Assembly (NCBI GenBank): GCA_900549285.1
Contig: URNW01000002.1
Span: 1 to 64,000, forward strand
Reading direction: 5' to 3'
DNA from: an uncultured Mycoplasmatota bacterium
GTDB lineage: Bacteria > Bacillota_I > Bacilli_A > RF39 > UBA660
Length of the DNA: 64,000 nt
Positions 56,065 through 64,000 of this stretch are shown in pieces; positions within the stretch are counted from its first letter, which is position 1, and every line of letters starts with the position of its first letter. Made by a program: the position numbers and the translations under genes. The notes under the pieces are model-generated. The model was given only the letters and a program-made list of their open reading frames with translations, ran no database searches and had not been told where the DNA came from.

Positions 56065-57009
56065 ATGCCTGCTACATATACTCATCATCTTTTTACAAAA
56101 GATGTTTATAAATCTTTAGATATTCAGATCCAAAATAAACTGGATTATAATTTATTTTTACTTTTTGGAAAGAGTTTTGATGCTTTATTCTTTTATAAAA
56201 GTCATTTAGGTTCTTTTGCTCATCAAAATCATGCTAATTTATATTTTCAAAATATTATAAAGTATATAAGACAGTATCAATTAAATCAAAATCCTCAAGT
56301 ATTAGCCTATTTATATGGTTCAATATGTCATTATGTTTTAGATAGTACGGTTCATCCTTTTATTTATTACTATGGAGGAAAGTATGACAAAAATGATAAG
56401 AAAGCAAAGAAATATTTAGGAAAACATGATTATATAGAAAGTATGATTGATGCTATTTTAGCTAAGGAAAGAATGATGAAGCCTATTTATAAGTGCCATA
56501 TTGGAAAAGATATTTTTCCTCGTCTTACTTTTTCTAGTGATTTGAAGAAGATAATTGACTTTGTTTATGATGATACTTTTAAAGTAAAATCAGGTAGTAA
56601 AATTTATATTAGAAGCTATAAAAATTATCGTTTTATTTTTAAACATGGTATGCTTTCTAGGTGGGGAATCAAAAAGTTATTTTATATTTTAATTGATTGG
56701 TTTCATTTTTTACCTATAAAATTGCAAAATTTTTGCTATTATATTCCTAAATTAGATGTTCAAGTGTTAAATTTAGACCATAAAAAATGGGTTTATCCTG
56801 TTGATAAAAAAATTAGTTATCATTATTCTTTTTATGATTTATATGATGTAGCTATTGTAAAAGCTATAAAGTTAATTACGTTACTAGATCAATCTATTGA
56901 TAAGGATGAAAAAACGATTCGCAAAGCTTTAAAAGAAGTTGGCAATCTTCATTATGGAACTGGAGTAAATGAAAATAGGTCGGTTACTATGAAATATTTT
57001 GCTAATTAA
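56065..57009 (+). CDS. zinc-dependent phospholipase C-like protein
   Basis: 314 aa. N-terminal THHLF, GKSFDALFFY and YGSICHYVLDSTVHPFI give the His/Asp zinc pattern of the Zn-dependent PLC (PF00882) family. No signal peptide, unlike secreted toxins. Convergent with cwlD, overlapping by eight bases. Cytoplasmic role unknown. Confidence 0.8.
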   Translation: MPATYTHHLFTKDVYKSLDIQIQNKLDYNLFLLFGKSFDALFFYKSHLGSFAHQNHANLYFQNIIKYIRQYQLNQNPQVLAYLYGSICHYVLDSTVHPFIYYYGGKYDKNDKKAKKYLGKHDYIESMIDAILAKERMMKPIYKCHIGKDIFPRLTFSSDLKKIIDFVYDDTFKVKSGSKIYIRSYKNYRFIFKHGMLSRWGIKKLFYILIDWFHFLPIKLQNFCYYIPKLDVQVLNLDHKKWVYPVDKKISYHYSFYDLYDVAIVKAIKLITLLDQSIDKDEKTIRKALKEVGNLHYGTGVNENRSVTMKYFAN

Positions 57010-57655
57010 AGTAATTTATGATGGCATCTTTTATTAGAGATGCTATTTTTTGTTGATATTCTTCTGTAACTAATTTCTTTTTTTCTTCATTATTTGATAA
57101 GAAACCACATTCAATTAATACTCCTGGTATAGTAAGTTTATTATACATGTATGTTTTTTTAGGAATTTCTTTAATTTGCCTATTCGTGTTTAATTTGTTG
57201 TTTAAAGTTGTTTGGATCATAGTAGCTAAATTTTTTGTTTCTTCTTTCGCATAAAATATTTGGGGACCGTAATAAGCATCATTGGTTAAATAATTTAAAT
57301 GAATAGATAAATAAATTGTTGCTTTACTATTATTAATTAACTTAATTCGATTATCAAAATCACTTTTTTTACGCCATCTTGCATTTGGTTTGGATAAATC
57401 ATAGTCGTCATCTCTCGTCATTATAACTGTAGCTCCTGATTGGGATAGTTCAATTTCTAAGGCTTTACTAATTTTCAGGTTAATATCTTTTTCATAAATA
57501 GATTCACTAATAGTTCCTGGATCTTTTCCGCCATGTCCTGGATCTATAATAATTATCTTCCCACTTAAAGGCATCAACGCATTTACTTTAGTGTTGATAA
57601 AAAGTGCAGATAAAAGAAGAAGTATTAATGTTAATATTTTTATTTTTGTTTTCAT
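57002..57655 (-). CDS. cwlD: N-acetylmuramoyl-L-alanine amidase CwlD
   Basis: 217 aa with a signal peptide (ILTLILLLLSALFINTKVNA). Amidase_3: IIDPGHGGKDPG, SIHLNY, and ECGFLSN. CwlD starts muramic-lactam formation in spore cortex. Placed by family plus spore context; other amidase_3 enzymes are possible. Confidence 0.85.
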   Translation of the reverse strand: MKTKIKILTLILLLLSALFINTKVNALMPLSGKIIIIDPGHGGKDPGTISESIYEKDINLKISKALEIELSQSGATVIMTRDDDYDLSKPNARWRKKSDFDNRIKLINNSKATIYLSIHLNYLTNDAYYGPQIFYAKEETKNLATMIQTTLNNKLNTNRQIKEIPKKTYMYNKLTIPGVLIECGFLSNNEEKKKLVTEEYQQKIASLIKDAIINYFN

Positions 57656-57679
57656 ATTAAATTATATAATAAAATAGCT

Positions 57680-58678
57680 TTAGCTATTCTTTAAAATTTG
57701 ATTTATTTCACTTTCATTTCTTTTGTTGTATCCAATTAGTATTTTTTCGCTTTTATTACTTACTATTGTCATTATTTCTTTTAAAGTAGAATCAGTTTTT
57801 CTCGATAATCCGTCTGTTGCTACAATGTTATATTTTTTACCAGTATTATCCATTACAAATATTTGTTTTGATGTAGTGATTCCATATTGTTTTGTTTTGT
57901 ATTCATAAATCCAAATTAAATTATTTTGATTTATTATTTTTAATGTTTTATTGAAACTTATGATATAGTTTTTAGTAAGTATTAAATGAAGTGTTTCATA
58001 ATATTTTGTATTTTTATCATTTATTTCTTTTTCTAGTGTTTGCATTTCTTTTTCAGTTAATGTTGCTAATACTTTTTTATTTTTAATCATTTTTATTAGA
58101 TATAAGACTAAGAATGCACATGCGATAGCAAAAGGTATTATACTAAGATAAAAAAATGCTGAGTGCTCTTTTGTTAATGAAACGTTTGTTAGATATACTT
58201 CTCCAAAATAACTATTAAAATCTTTTATTTCTATTGTATCCTCTTCATCTAATCCTTTATTATATACTTTTATGGCTATATCTTTTAAAGAACTAGAAAT
58301 AGCTGCTGTCGTTCCATAAATGGTTATTGGCTTTTCTTCTATATTTTCTTTATTTAGTTTAGCATATATTTCATCACTTAGATAAGCAATATAATAGTAA
58401 TTTCCGTCAAATACAATATAAAAAGCACTATGATCTTCATTTTGATATTTAGCAATAGAATATGGGGCTTTTACAATTTTTAAATAGGCATTTATATTTT
58501 CTTCATTATTTTTATTTTCAATTATATCATTTAAGTAGTAGTATTGATAATTTTTCTCATTATTTTCATAAATACCATAGCCAATAAATAATAATCCTAA
58601 TGATATAAAAATTAAAGTTATATATATATAATTATTTATTTTTTTTAATTCTTTTTTTAAAAGGTTATTTTTTTTCAT
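57680..58678 (-). CDS. membrane protein of unknown function
   Basis: 333 aa from ATG 58678, behind AAGGAG. Two hydrophobic segments (about residues 17-37 and 175-200) flank an extracellular domain; the C-terminal ~130 residues are cytoplasmic and PH-like by appearance. Not recognised. It is upstream of cwlD by 24 bases, so may share its transcript. Confidence 0.6.
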   Translation of the reverse strand: MKKNNLLKKELKKINNYIYITLIFISLGLLFIGYGIYENNEKNYQYYYLNDIIENKNNEENINAYLKIVKAPYSIAKYQNEDHSAFYIVFDGNYYYIAYLSDEIYAKLNKENIEEKPITIYGTTAAISSSLKDIAIKVYNKGLDEEDTIEIKDFNSYFGEVYLTNVSLTKEHSAFFYLSIIPFAIACAFLVLYLIKMIKNKKVLATLTEKEMQTLEKEINDKNTKYYETLHLILTKNYIISFNKTLKIINQNNLIWIYEYKTKQYGITTSKQIFVMDNTGKKYNIVATDGLSRKTDSTLKEIMTIVSNKSEKILIGYNKRNESEINQILKNS

Positions 58679-58846
58679 ATATTTTCTCCTTTTTATGATA
58701 TATATTATCATATATTTGAATATTTGACAAATACAGCTTTAAAAGGAATTTTTAAGATTGATTTCTAATATAAAAATATGCTAAAATTATATCGGATATA
58801 ATTATGTTATATATAACATGAGATTTTAAAAATGAAAGGAGATCTT

Positions 58847-59104
58847 ATGTTATATATTAAAGAAACAAGGGGCGATATTTTTAAAGTTATTGGTGCTAAT
58901 GTAAGATACTACCGAGGATTATACAATTTAAATCATCCAAATGAAAGAATTTCTCAAGCAAAGATTGCTCATATGTGTAATGTTTCAACTGGTTTAATTG
59001 GTTCTTTGGAAACAGGAAAAGTTCAAGGAATTAGTATACCTGTATTATGGAATATTTCTCAAATTCTTGGTGTTAGTATTGATAAATTTTTTGAAGAACG
59101 CTAG
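58847..59104 (+). CDS. small XRE-type HTH regulator
   Basis: 85 aa. Single HTH: ISQAKIAHMCNVSTGLIGSLE. Start ATG 58847 with AAAGGAG in the 15 bases before it. Divergent from the membrane protein at 57680 and convergent with divIC. A terminator follows. Confidence 0.85.
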   Translation: MLYIKETRGDIFKVIGANVRYYRGLYNLNHPNERISQAKIAHMCNVSTGLIGSLETGKVQGISIPVLWNISQILGVSIDKFFEER

Positions 59105-59109
59105 CCTTA

Positions 59110-59140
59110 AAAAAACAGGTACTATTTCGTATCTGTTTTT
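59110..59140. terminator. terminator between xre and divIC
   Basis: AAAACAGGTAC ... GTATCTGTTTT with T-runs both ways. Confidence 0.75.
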
Positions 59141-59430
59141 CTTATAATGATTTCATCATCTTTTGTATATAAAAATTTTTCTTTAGCATATCTTTCTACA
59201 TAATCAGGGTCTTTTAATTTTTGTACTTCTGCTTTTAGGGCTTCTTCTGTATCGAGTAATTCTTCATATGAAGTTTGTAAAATTGTGATTTTTTGGTTGT
59301 TTTTCATTATTTTTAACCAATCTGGAAAAATATTGATACATGTAAAACCAATTATAAAAATAAAAGATAATATAAAGAGTGTTAATCTTCTTTTTTCTTT
59401 TTTTGTTACTTTATGTTTTATTTTGATCAC
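59122..59430 (-). CDS. divIC: septum formation initiator DivIC/FtsB
   Basis: 102 aa. One transmembrane helix (about residues 17-34), a coiled coil (TILQTSYEELLDTEEALKAEVQKL) and the end YVERYAKEKFLYTKDDEII typical of DivIC/FtsB. Part of the divisome. It overlaps yabQ by 20 bases. Confidence 0.9.
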   Translation of the reverse strand: MIKIKHKVTKKEKRRLTLFILSFIFIIGFTCINIFPDWLKIMKNNQKITILQTSYEELLDTEEALKAEVQKLKDPDYVERYAKEKFLYTKDDEIIIRKTDTK

Positions 59431-59767
59431 CCCTATTTTTTATAGTATACCATTTCTTTTTTATTTTTTCAATAAAACAGCGATATTTTACATTTTTTAA
59501 CATTCTTTTTGTTACTTTTAAGTTAGTAATAAATCCTAAAATGATCATAATGAAAAAGTATATATGAAAAATACCATTATTTATTTTGTATATTAAAATA
59601 ATATAAATTAATTGAATATTATACATGAATAGAATCGTAATTAGACTTCGATAAAATCTTTTTTTATTTTGAATAATGATATTGTTTAATTTATATAAAT
59701 AATAGAAAATAAATCCATATAGGTATGATATACTTAAAGTGATAATTTGGAGGGTAGATGTCATCAT
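59411..59767 (-). CDS. yabQ: spore cortex protein YabQ
   Basis: 118 aa, four hydrophobic segments and a basic tail. Opening TLQIITLSISYLYGFIFYY is YabQ-like, and the yabP-yabQ-divIC order is that of Bacillus. It overlaps both neighbours, so one operon. Confidence 0.88.
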   Translation of the reverse strand: MMTSTLQIITLSISYLYGFIFYYLYKLNNIIIQNKKRFYRSLITILFMYNIQLIYIILIYKINNGIFHIYFFIMIILGFITNLKVTKRMLKNVKYRCFIEKIKKKWYTIKNRGDQNKT

Positions 59768-60051
59768 TTAAAAAGTTTAGAAATAATGCTTTCTTCTTTT
59801 GTTTTTTCTTTATTATCTAGATAATTAAAACCATTTATTTTTCCCTTTATTTTTACATTGCCATCATGAGTATCTAATTTCATAATTTCTAGGTTTGATC
59901 CTTTAATTAATATTACTCCCATATTACTTTCTAATAAAAATTCTTCACTATCAAAACTAGTGATTTTTTTAATTCCTGTTAAAGATATTTCTCTTCTATC
60001 AACTAATTTTAATTCATGTGATCCAAATTCGATAACATTTGCATTTTCCAT
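59764..60051 (-). CDS. yabP: sporulation protein YabP
   Basis: 95 aa from ATG 60051 behind AAGGAG. ELKLVDRREISLTGIKKI and ILIKGSNLEIMKLD are the YabP signature. Sigma-E-controlled in Bacillus. First gene of yabP-yabQ-divIC. Confidence 0.9.
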   Translation of the reverse strand: MENANVIEFGSHELKLVDRREISLTGIKKITSFDSEEFLLESNMGVILIKGSNLEIMKLDTHDGNVKIKGKINGFNYLDNKEKTKEESIISKLFK

Positions 60052-60103
60052 AAACAATCTCCTTTTAATATAAGTTTATGTATTATTAGATGGAAATATG
60101 AAA

Positions 60104-60126
60104 AAAAACTTGGATTTCCAAGTTTT
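60104..60126 (-). terminator. terminator after spoVG
   Basis: AAACTTGG AAAT CCAAGTTT on the - strand followed by TTTTT. Confidence 0.8.
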
Positions 60127-60382
60127 ATTCTGCTTCATTGTATGCTTTTAATATTGCATCTTCAAATAATTTACGTACATCTGGGTTAATTGGATGAGCT
60201 ATATCTCTATATCCACCAGTAGCCGTTTTTCTACTAGGCATAGCTATAAATAAGCCATTGTCTCCTTCAATTATTCTGATGTCGTGAACAGCAAAAGAAT
60301 CATCTAATAGTACAGATGCTATTCCTTTCATTCTTGAGCCTTCTTTTTCGATCTTGCGAACGTTTACTGATGTAATTTGCAT
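60125..60382 (-). CDS. spoVG: SpoVG RNA/DNA-binding regulator
   Basis: 85 aa. Starts MQITSVNVRKI; ASVLLDDSFAVHDIRIIEG and IAMPSRKTATGGYRDIAHPI are diagnostic. A global post-transcriptional regulator in Bacillota. Terminator follows directly. Confidence 0.97.
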   Translation of the reverse strand: MQITSVNVRKIEKEGSRMKGIASVLLDDSFAVHDIRIIEGDNGLFIAMPSRKTATGGYRDIAHPINPDVRKLFEDAILKAYNEAE

Positions 60383-60453
60383 AAATATTCTTCCCTCCTA
60401 AGTTTTTCAACTTATCTATATTTTATAGCAAAATCTTAGAACTTGCAAGTGTT

Positions 60454-60666
60454 TTACATATATTTTATTTTAATATCTCTTGTTATGATGTCGCGGTAAG
60501 TAAAACTTTTCTCTTGATTGTTTTCTATAATCGTAAATAAATTAGGATAAACAGCATGTATTTTTCCAGTATAACTGCTAGTCTTTCCACGCATGCCATA
60601 TACTTTTATTTCTACTATTTTTCCTAAATTTTCCTTTATTTGTTTTTTTATTTCATTTATGTTCAA
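60454..60666 (-). CDS. veg: Veg protein
   Basis: 70 aa. IKKQIKENLGKIVEIKVYG and YTGKIHAVYPNLFTI match Veg. Linked to biofilm and germination in Bacillus. Two bases after yabG. Confidence 0.92.
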   Translation of the reverse strand: MNINEIKKQIKENLGKIVEIKVYGMRGKTSSYTGKIHAVYPNLFTIIENNQEKSFTYRDIITRDIKIKYM

Positions 60667-60668
60667 AT

Positions 60669-61454
60669 TTATCCTCCTTCTCTTGGATAACCTACATACA
60701 TGAGACCATTACATTTTATACCGCCTATACCATTATGACCATATTTTGTCTTGTTTAATAAATTTAACAAATTGATTTCTTTACTTCTTTCTGTTAGGGC
60801 AAGAGTGGTAGCAATAATAGCAGGATCTAAGGCATGAATATTTATTCTTTTGGGACTGGATGCAAAATTAGCACCAGATTTAATTAATTCTTCATAATTA
60901 CTTTGACAAGCTCCTGCAATAATAATTAGCTTTTCATGGGAAGATTCATAGTTTCTAGCCATTTTTACGGCTTTAATAAAATTCCCTGAGTTTTTATAAT
61001 TTTTAATATCATCTATTCTTCCTTTTTTGCTATAAAAAGCATCATGACCAGTAATAACGACAATATCAGGTTTAAATTCTTTTAATAGTGGTAGAATTGC
61101 TTCATAAATGTGATTTTCGCTTATTTTTCTTCCTATTGCTAATACGCCTTTTTTTTTATAAAATTTTAAACATTTTTCTAAATAATCTTTATCTCCATCT
61201 ATATGTAGGATTTTAGCAGGTAAATAAAAGTATTCACTTCTTTCTTCTGGAATTATGGGTGTAGTAATTTCATCTATTAAATCTACGGTATCTTTCTTTA
61301 AAAATTTTACTAGATCTTCTTCGGGACTATCAGCATATAGTCTTACTTCAATTCCTTTTAAATAGTATATATTATCTTTTATATTTGTTATTTTAAATAC
61401 AGTATCATGGTTATAGCTTTTTCTGGTTACAAGATCTCCTCGTTTTAATCTCAT
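60669..61454 (-). CDS. yabG: sporulation-specific protease YabG
   Basis: About 261 aa. MRLKRGDLVTRKSYNHD start, VVITGHDAF and IIAGACQSNYEELIKSGANFASSPKR are YabG family features. Cleaves spore-coat proteins. I use ATG 61454; GTG codons just upstream are part of a GTGGTGA ribosome site. Confidence 0.92.
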   Translation of the reverse strand: MRLKRGDLVTRKSYNHDTVFKITNIKDNIYYLKGIEVRLYADSPEEDLVKFLKKDTVDLIDEITTPIIPEERSEYFYLPAKILHIDGDKDYLEKCLKFYKKKGVLAIGRKISENHIYEAILPLLKEFKPDIVVITGHDAFYSKKGRIDDIKNYKNSGNFIKAVKMARNYESSHEKLIIIAGACQSNYEELIKSGANFASSPKRINIHALDPAIIATTLALTERSKEINLLNLLNKTKYGHNGIGGIKCNGLMYVGYPREGG

Positions 61455-61511
61455 AAGTTTCACCACTTCATTTTATGCTTTTTTAATTATTTTATGTGTA
61501 TAGAAAAAGAG

Positions 61512-62291
61512 TTAAGATAGAATATTGGCTATTTGTTCAAATATTTCTAAACTTAACTCTTCTGCTCGAACATTTTCTTCTAAGTGATTTTTTTCTAAAA
61601 CTTTTTTAATCTTAGACCAATCATACTCTTTTAAGTTGTTTTTTAAAGTCTTTCTTTTCATTTTAAAAGAATCATTTATTAATTTAAAAAATAATTTTTC
61701 ATTTTTAATATTTAAAGTTTCTTTTTTCCTTTCAAATTTTACTACACTGCTATCTACGTTGGGAATAGGATAAAAAGAGGTGCGCCTTACATCAAATAAA
61801 TTAGTTATATTAAAATAATAGTTTAAATAAACAGTTAGAGAACCATATGCTTTGGATTTTGGTTTGGCACTAAAGCGTTCTGCTACTTCTTTTTGAACTA
61901 AGAGGGTTATACTTTTTATTTTGGTTAAATTTAAAAGATGTTTTATAATAGGGGTTGTTATGTAATAAGGTATGTTTGCAATAACATAAATATTTTGGTA
62001 ATCAAAATTGGTTCCATCTTCATAAATATCAGCTGTTAAAAAGTCTTTGAATATGACTTTTGTTTTTTCATTTTCATATGCTTTTAGTATTTCTTTCATT
62101 CTTAAATCGATTTCATAGCATATTAAAAAACTATTTTTAGCTTGTAAGTATTTGGTTAAAGCACCTGTTCCTGGACCTATTTCAATAATTAAATCCTCTT
62201 CATTTGTTTTTATTGAATCAGCAATTTTTTTTAAAATATTTTCATCTTTTAAAAAGTTTTGTCCTAAGCTTTTTTTGGCTTTTATATTCAT
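61512..62291 (-). CDS. rsmA: 16S rRNA dimethyladenosine transferase
   Basis: About 259 aa. KSLGQNFLKDENIL start, SAM motif IIEIGPGTGALT, and catalytic NIPYYITTPII. Dimethylates A1518/A1519. Start ATG 62291 by analogy with KsgA; upstream codons of the frame are few. rnmV, usually upstream, is missing. Confidence 0.95.
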   Translation of the reverse strand: MNIKAKKSLGQNFLKDENILKKIADSIKTNEEDLIIEIGPGTGALTKYLQAKNSFLICYEIDLRMKEILKAYENEKTKVIFKDFLTADIYEDGTNFDYQNIYVIANIPYYITTPIIKHLLNLTKIKSITLLVQKEVAERFSAKPKSKAYGSLTVYLNYYFNITNLFDVRRTSFYPIPNVDSSVVKFERKKETLNIKNEKLFFKLINDSFKMKRKTLKNNLKEYDWSKIKKVLEKNHLEENVRAEELSLEIFEQIANILS

Positions 62292-62318
62292 ATTATCCCT
62301 CAATCTAAAGAGGATGGG

Positions 62319-62888
62319 TTATTTTTCCCATCCAAATCTTAATACATCATAAGTAATACTACTTCGACCAATATATCTTGATGCATAATCTTCACTTGGT
62401 GTTAATAGATCTATATCATTTCCTAAAACGCCACGATCTAATACAATAGCAATTACTGGTTCTTCACTAATTTTCTTACTTTCAAATCGAATGATACTTC
62501 CGCATGGTAAGTTTGAGGAAGAAGCTACGATATGAACTTCACCATAGGTATTATCTATGTATGTGTCTGTTCCATCTCTTACATCAACTCCACCACATGC
62601 TAATTTACCACTACATAAAGGGCAATCTGCACCATATCCAGTTAGATCTCCTGTATAGCTGTCTAAAGATCCCCATAAATATGTTTGAAGAGCTTCTTCA
62701 TTTTTTCTTGCTTCCTCTTCTTTATTAATATATATAGCCATAGTTGATAGATCAATACTTTTATTAATATTTTCATTGGTACTATATGTTTCCATTTTGG
62801 AAGTAGAAGCATGTATTCCAAATAAAACTAATAATATAATACTTATTTTAATTGTATAATTTAAGTAAAATTTACTTTTACTTAGCAT
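62319..62888 (-). CDS. 3D (Asp-Asp-Asp) domain cell-wall protein, YabE-like
   Basis: 189 aa with an N-terminal anchor. 3D domain: LTGYGADCPLCSGKLACGG, VHIVASSSNLPCGSIIRF, VIAIVLDRG and NDIDLLTPSEDYA. Family is lytic-transglycosylase-like, as in YabE/YuiC, with the three Asp residues in the active site. Between rsmA and tatD, as yabE is. Confidence 0.88.
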   Translation of the reverse strand: MLSKSKFYLNYTIKISIILLVLFGIHASTSKMETYSTNENINKSIDLSTMAIYINKEEEARKNEEALQTYLWGSLDSYTGDLTGYGADCPLCSGKLACGGVDVRDGTDTYIDNTYGEVHIVASSSNLPCGSIIRFESKKISEEPVIAIVLDRGVLGNDIDLLTPSEDYASRYIGRSSITYDVLRFGWEK

Positions 62889-62931
62889 TCTTCTTCACCT
62901 CATTGGTAAATTAATCATATCATAAAATATC

Positions 62932-63681
62932 TTAAATGTCAAAAATTCGTTTAATATTTTGATTGGTAATTCTTGTTAGTTCTTCTATATTAATTTCTTT
63001 TAAATTACATATAAATTGGGCTATATCATAAATTCTTGCTGGTTCATTTTTCTTTCCACGATATGGCTCGGGAGTTAAATAAGGGCTATCAGTTTCTAAT
63101 ATAATATTTTCTAAAGGAATTTCTTTTATGATTTCTTTTAATTTAGAATTTTTAAAGGTAATTACTCCATTTATTCCTAATAAATAACCCATTTTTATAT
63201 AAATTTGGGCTGTTTCTAGTGAGCCAGAAAATGAATGAATAACCCCTTTTATTTTGAATTTTTTTAAAGTATTTATAGTGTCTTGTGTTGCATCTCTAGA
63301 GTGAATTATGACTGGTAAGTGATAAGTTTCGGCTAGTTTTAATTCATTTTCTAATAATTTTATTTGATCTTCTTTATTTTCTTTTGTATAGTGGTAATCT
63401 AGTCCGATTTCTCCAATAGCAATTACTTTGGGATTAGATAAATTATTTTCAATAAATTTTAAATCTGATTTACTATATTCTTCTACTTTTTCTGGATGTA
63501 TTCCTAAAGCACAGTACATATCATTATAATTTTCGGCTAATTTTAAAACTTCTTTATTACTAGTTGTATCGCATCCATTATTGATAAAGCGATTTACATG
63601 ATTTTCTTTTGCGTTTTTGATAGTTTCATCTATGTTCTCATAGTATTCCTTATAAATATGACAATGTGTATCTGTAAACAT
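62932..63681 (-). CDS. tatD: TatD-family DNase
   Basis: 249 aa. Metal site HCHIY (FTDTHCH), GEIGLDYHY, VIIHSRDA, and LETDSPYLTPEP. 3'-5' exonuclease on DNA/RNA in known members. In Bacillus (yabD) it follows metS; here it is on the other side of the origin. Confidence 0.95.
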   Translation of the reverse strand: MFTDTHCHIYKEYYENIDETIKNAKENHVNRFINNGCDTTSNKEVLKLAENYNDMYCALGIHPEKVEEYSKSDLKFIENNLSNPKVIAIGEIGLDYHYTKENKEDQIKLLENELKLAETYHLPVIIHSRDATQDTINTLKKFKIKGVIHSFSGSLETAQIYIKMGYLLGINGVITFKNSKLKEIIKEIPLENIILETDSPYLTPEPYRGKKNEPARIYDIAQFICNLKEINIEELTRITNQNIKRIFDI

Positions 63682-63798
63682 ATAATCACCAAATCAATTA
63701 TATAAGATTTTATGATTTAAGTAAAGTTTAAGTCTACTTAGCTTTATTTTCATTGATTTTTTTTATTGATTTGTTACAATTATGTTGGGTGATAAGAT

Positions 63799-64000
63799 TT
63801 GAAAATTTATATCGGTAGTGATCACAGAGGGGTAGATTTAAAAGAAAAGATTATTAAGTACTTAAAAGAAAATGAACTAGATATAGAGGATATTGGTATA
63901 CCTAATACTTCTATGGATGATTATCCTGTATTTGCTTTTTTATTAGGAGAAAAGGTTCGAGACAATAAGGGCTCTTTAGGAATTTTAATTTGTGGGTCAG
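63799..64000 (+). CDS. rpiB: ribose-5-phosphate isomerase B, partial
   Basis: Only the first 67 codons are in the window. TTG start behind GGGTGAT gives KIYIGSDHRGVDLKEKIIKYL and ILICGS, as in RpiB. Interconverts ribulose-5-P and ribose-5-P. Continues past the edge. Confidence 0.9.
   Translation, partial: MKIYIGSDHRGVDLKEKIIKYLKENELDIEDIGIPNTSMDDYPVFAFLLGEKVRDNKGSLGILICGS

Noticed and set aside
1..64000. CRISPR arrays, prophage or complete insertion sequences
   Set aside because: No regularly spaced repeats, cas genes, transposases or integrases were seen.

Overview
The window comes from the replication-origin region of an AT-rich, endospore-type member of the Bacillota. The organism is most likely an uncultured gut-type Bacilli lineage near Erysipelotrichales/RF39; that placement is inference from gene content and base composition. 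Spore genes seen are spoIIR, spoVT, bofA, spoVG, yabG, yabP, yabQ, cwlD and a SleB/CwlJ-type cortex hydrolase. A Veg homologue and a ComK homologue are also present.

Layout: 0.1-5 kb holds a superoxide reductase, a PadR/DUF1700 pair, a TetR regulator and a Noc/ParB protein. 5-20 kb (mostly - strand) holds rsmG-mnmG-mnmE, a DUF92/phytol-kinase-like pair, rpsI-rplM, truA, two degenerate EcfA-like proteins, rpmE and murA, then spoIIR and an MntP-like pump on +. 20-23.3 kb is a T-box-controlled HAD/metG operon and spoVT. 23.3-27.4 kb is an accessory island. 27.4-46.5 kb is the conserved leftward block mfd-pth-trmN6-ricT-holB-bofA-recR-ybaB-dnaX-tadA-SRP RNA-gyrA-gyrB-recF-comK-dnaN-dnaA. oriC lies between dnaA and rpmH (46.5-47.0 kb), with DnaA boxes; four parS palindromes lie near gyrA. 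Rightward come rpmH-rnpA-yidC-jag, a LysM amidase, dut, tRNA-Trp, a small Fic/HEPN/Abi-type accessory patch, htrA, and a - strand spore/cell-division block (cwlD, divIC, yabQ, yabP, spoVG, veg, yabG, rsmA, a 3D-domain protein, tatD) ending in a partial rpiB.

The most interesting system is the island between spoVT and mfd. A membrane-anchored protein (26037-27371) carries near its C-terminus a 105-bp variable region. About 2.6 and 3.5 kb upstream lie two 108-bp cassettes with the same ends, packed with AAC codons. Aligned over the first 30 codons, 21 of 28 differences between cassette 1 and the gene fall on adenines of the cassette (21 of 29 adenines changed, against 7 of 61 other bases). That is the signature of a diversity-generating retroelement (DGR). 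Each cassette sits in its own apparent transcription unit of about 290 nt (promoter, conserved flank, terminator), and no reverse transcriptase is visible in the window. The island also has two paralogous double-HTH regulators with duplicated upstream elements and a decayed YhcG/DUF1016 nuclease. I read it as a dispersed DGR with a remote reverse transcriptase.
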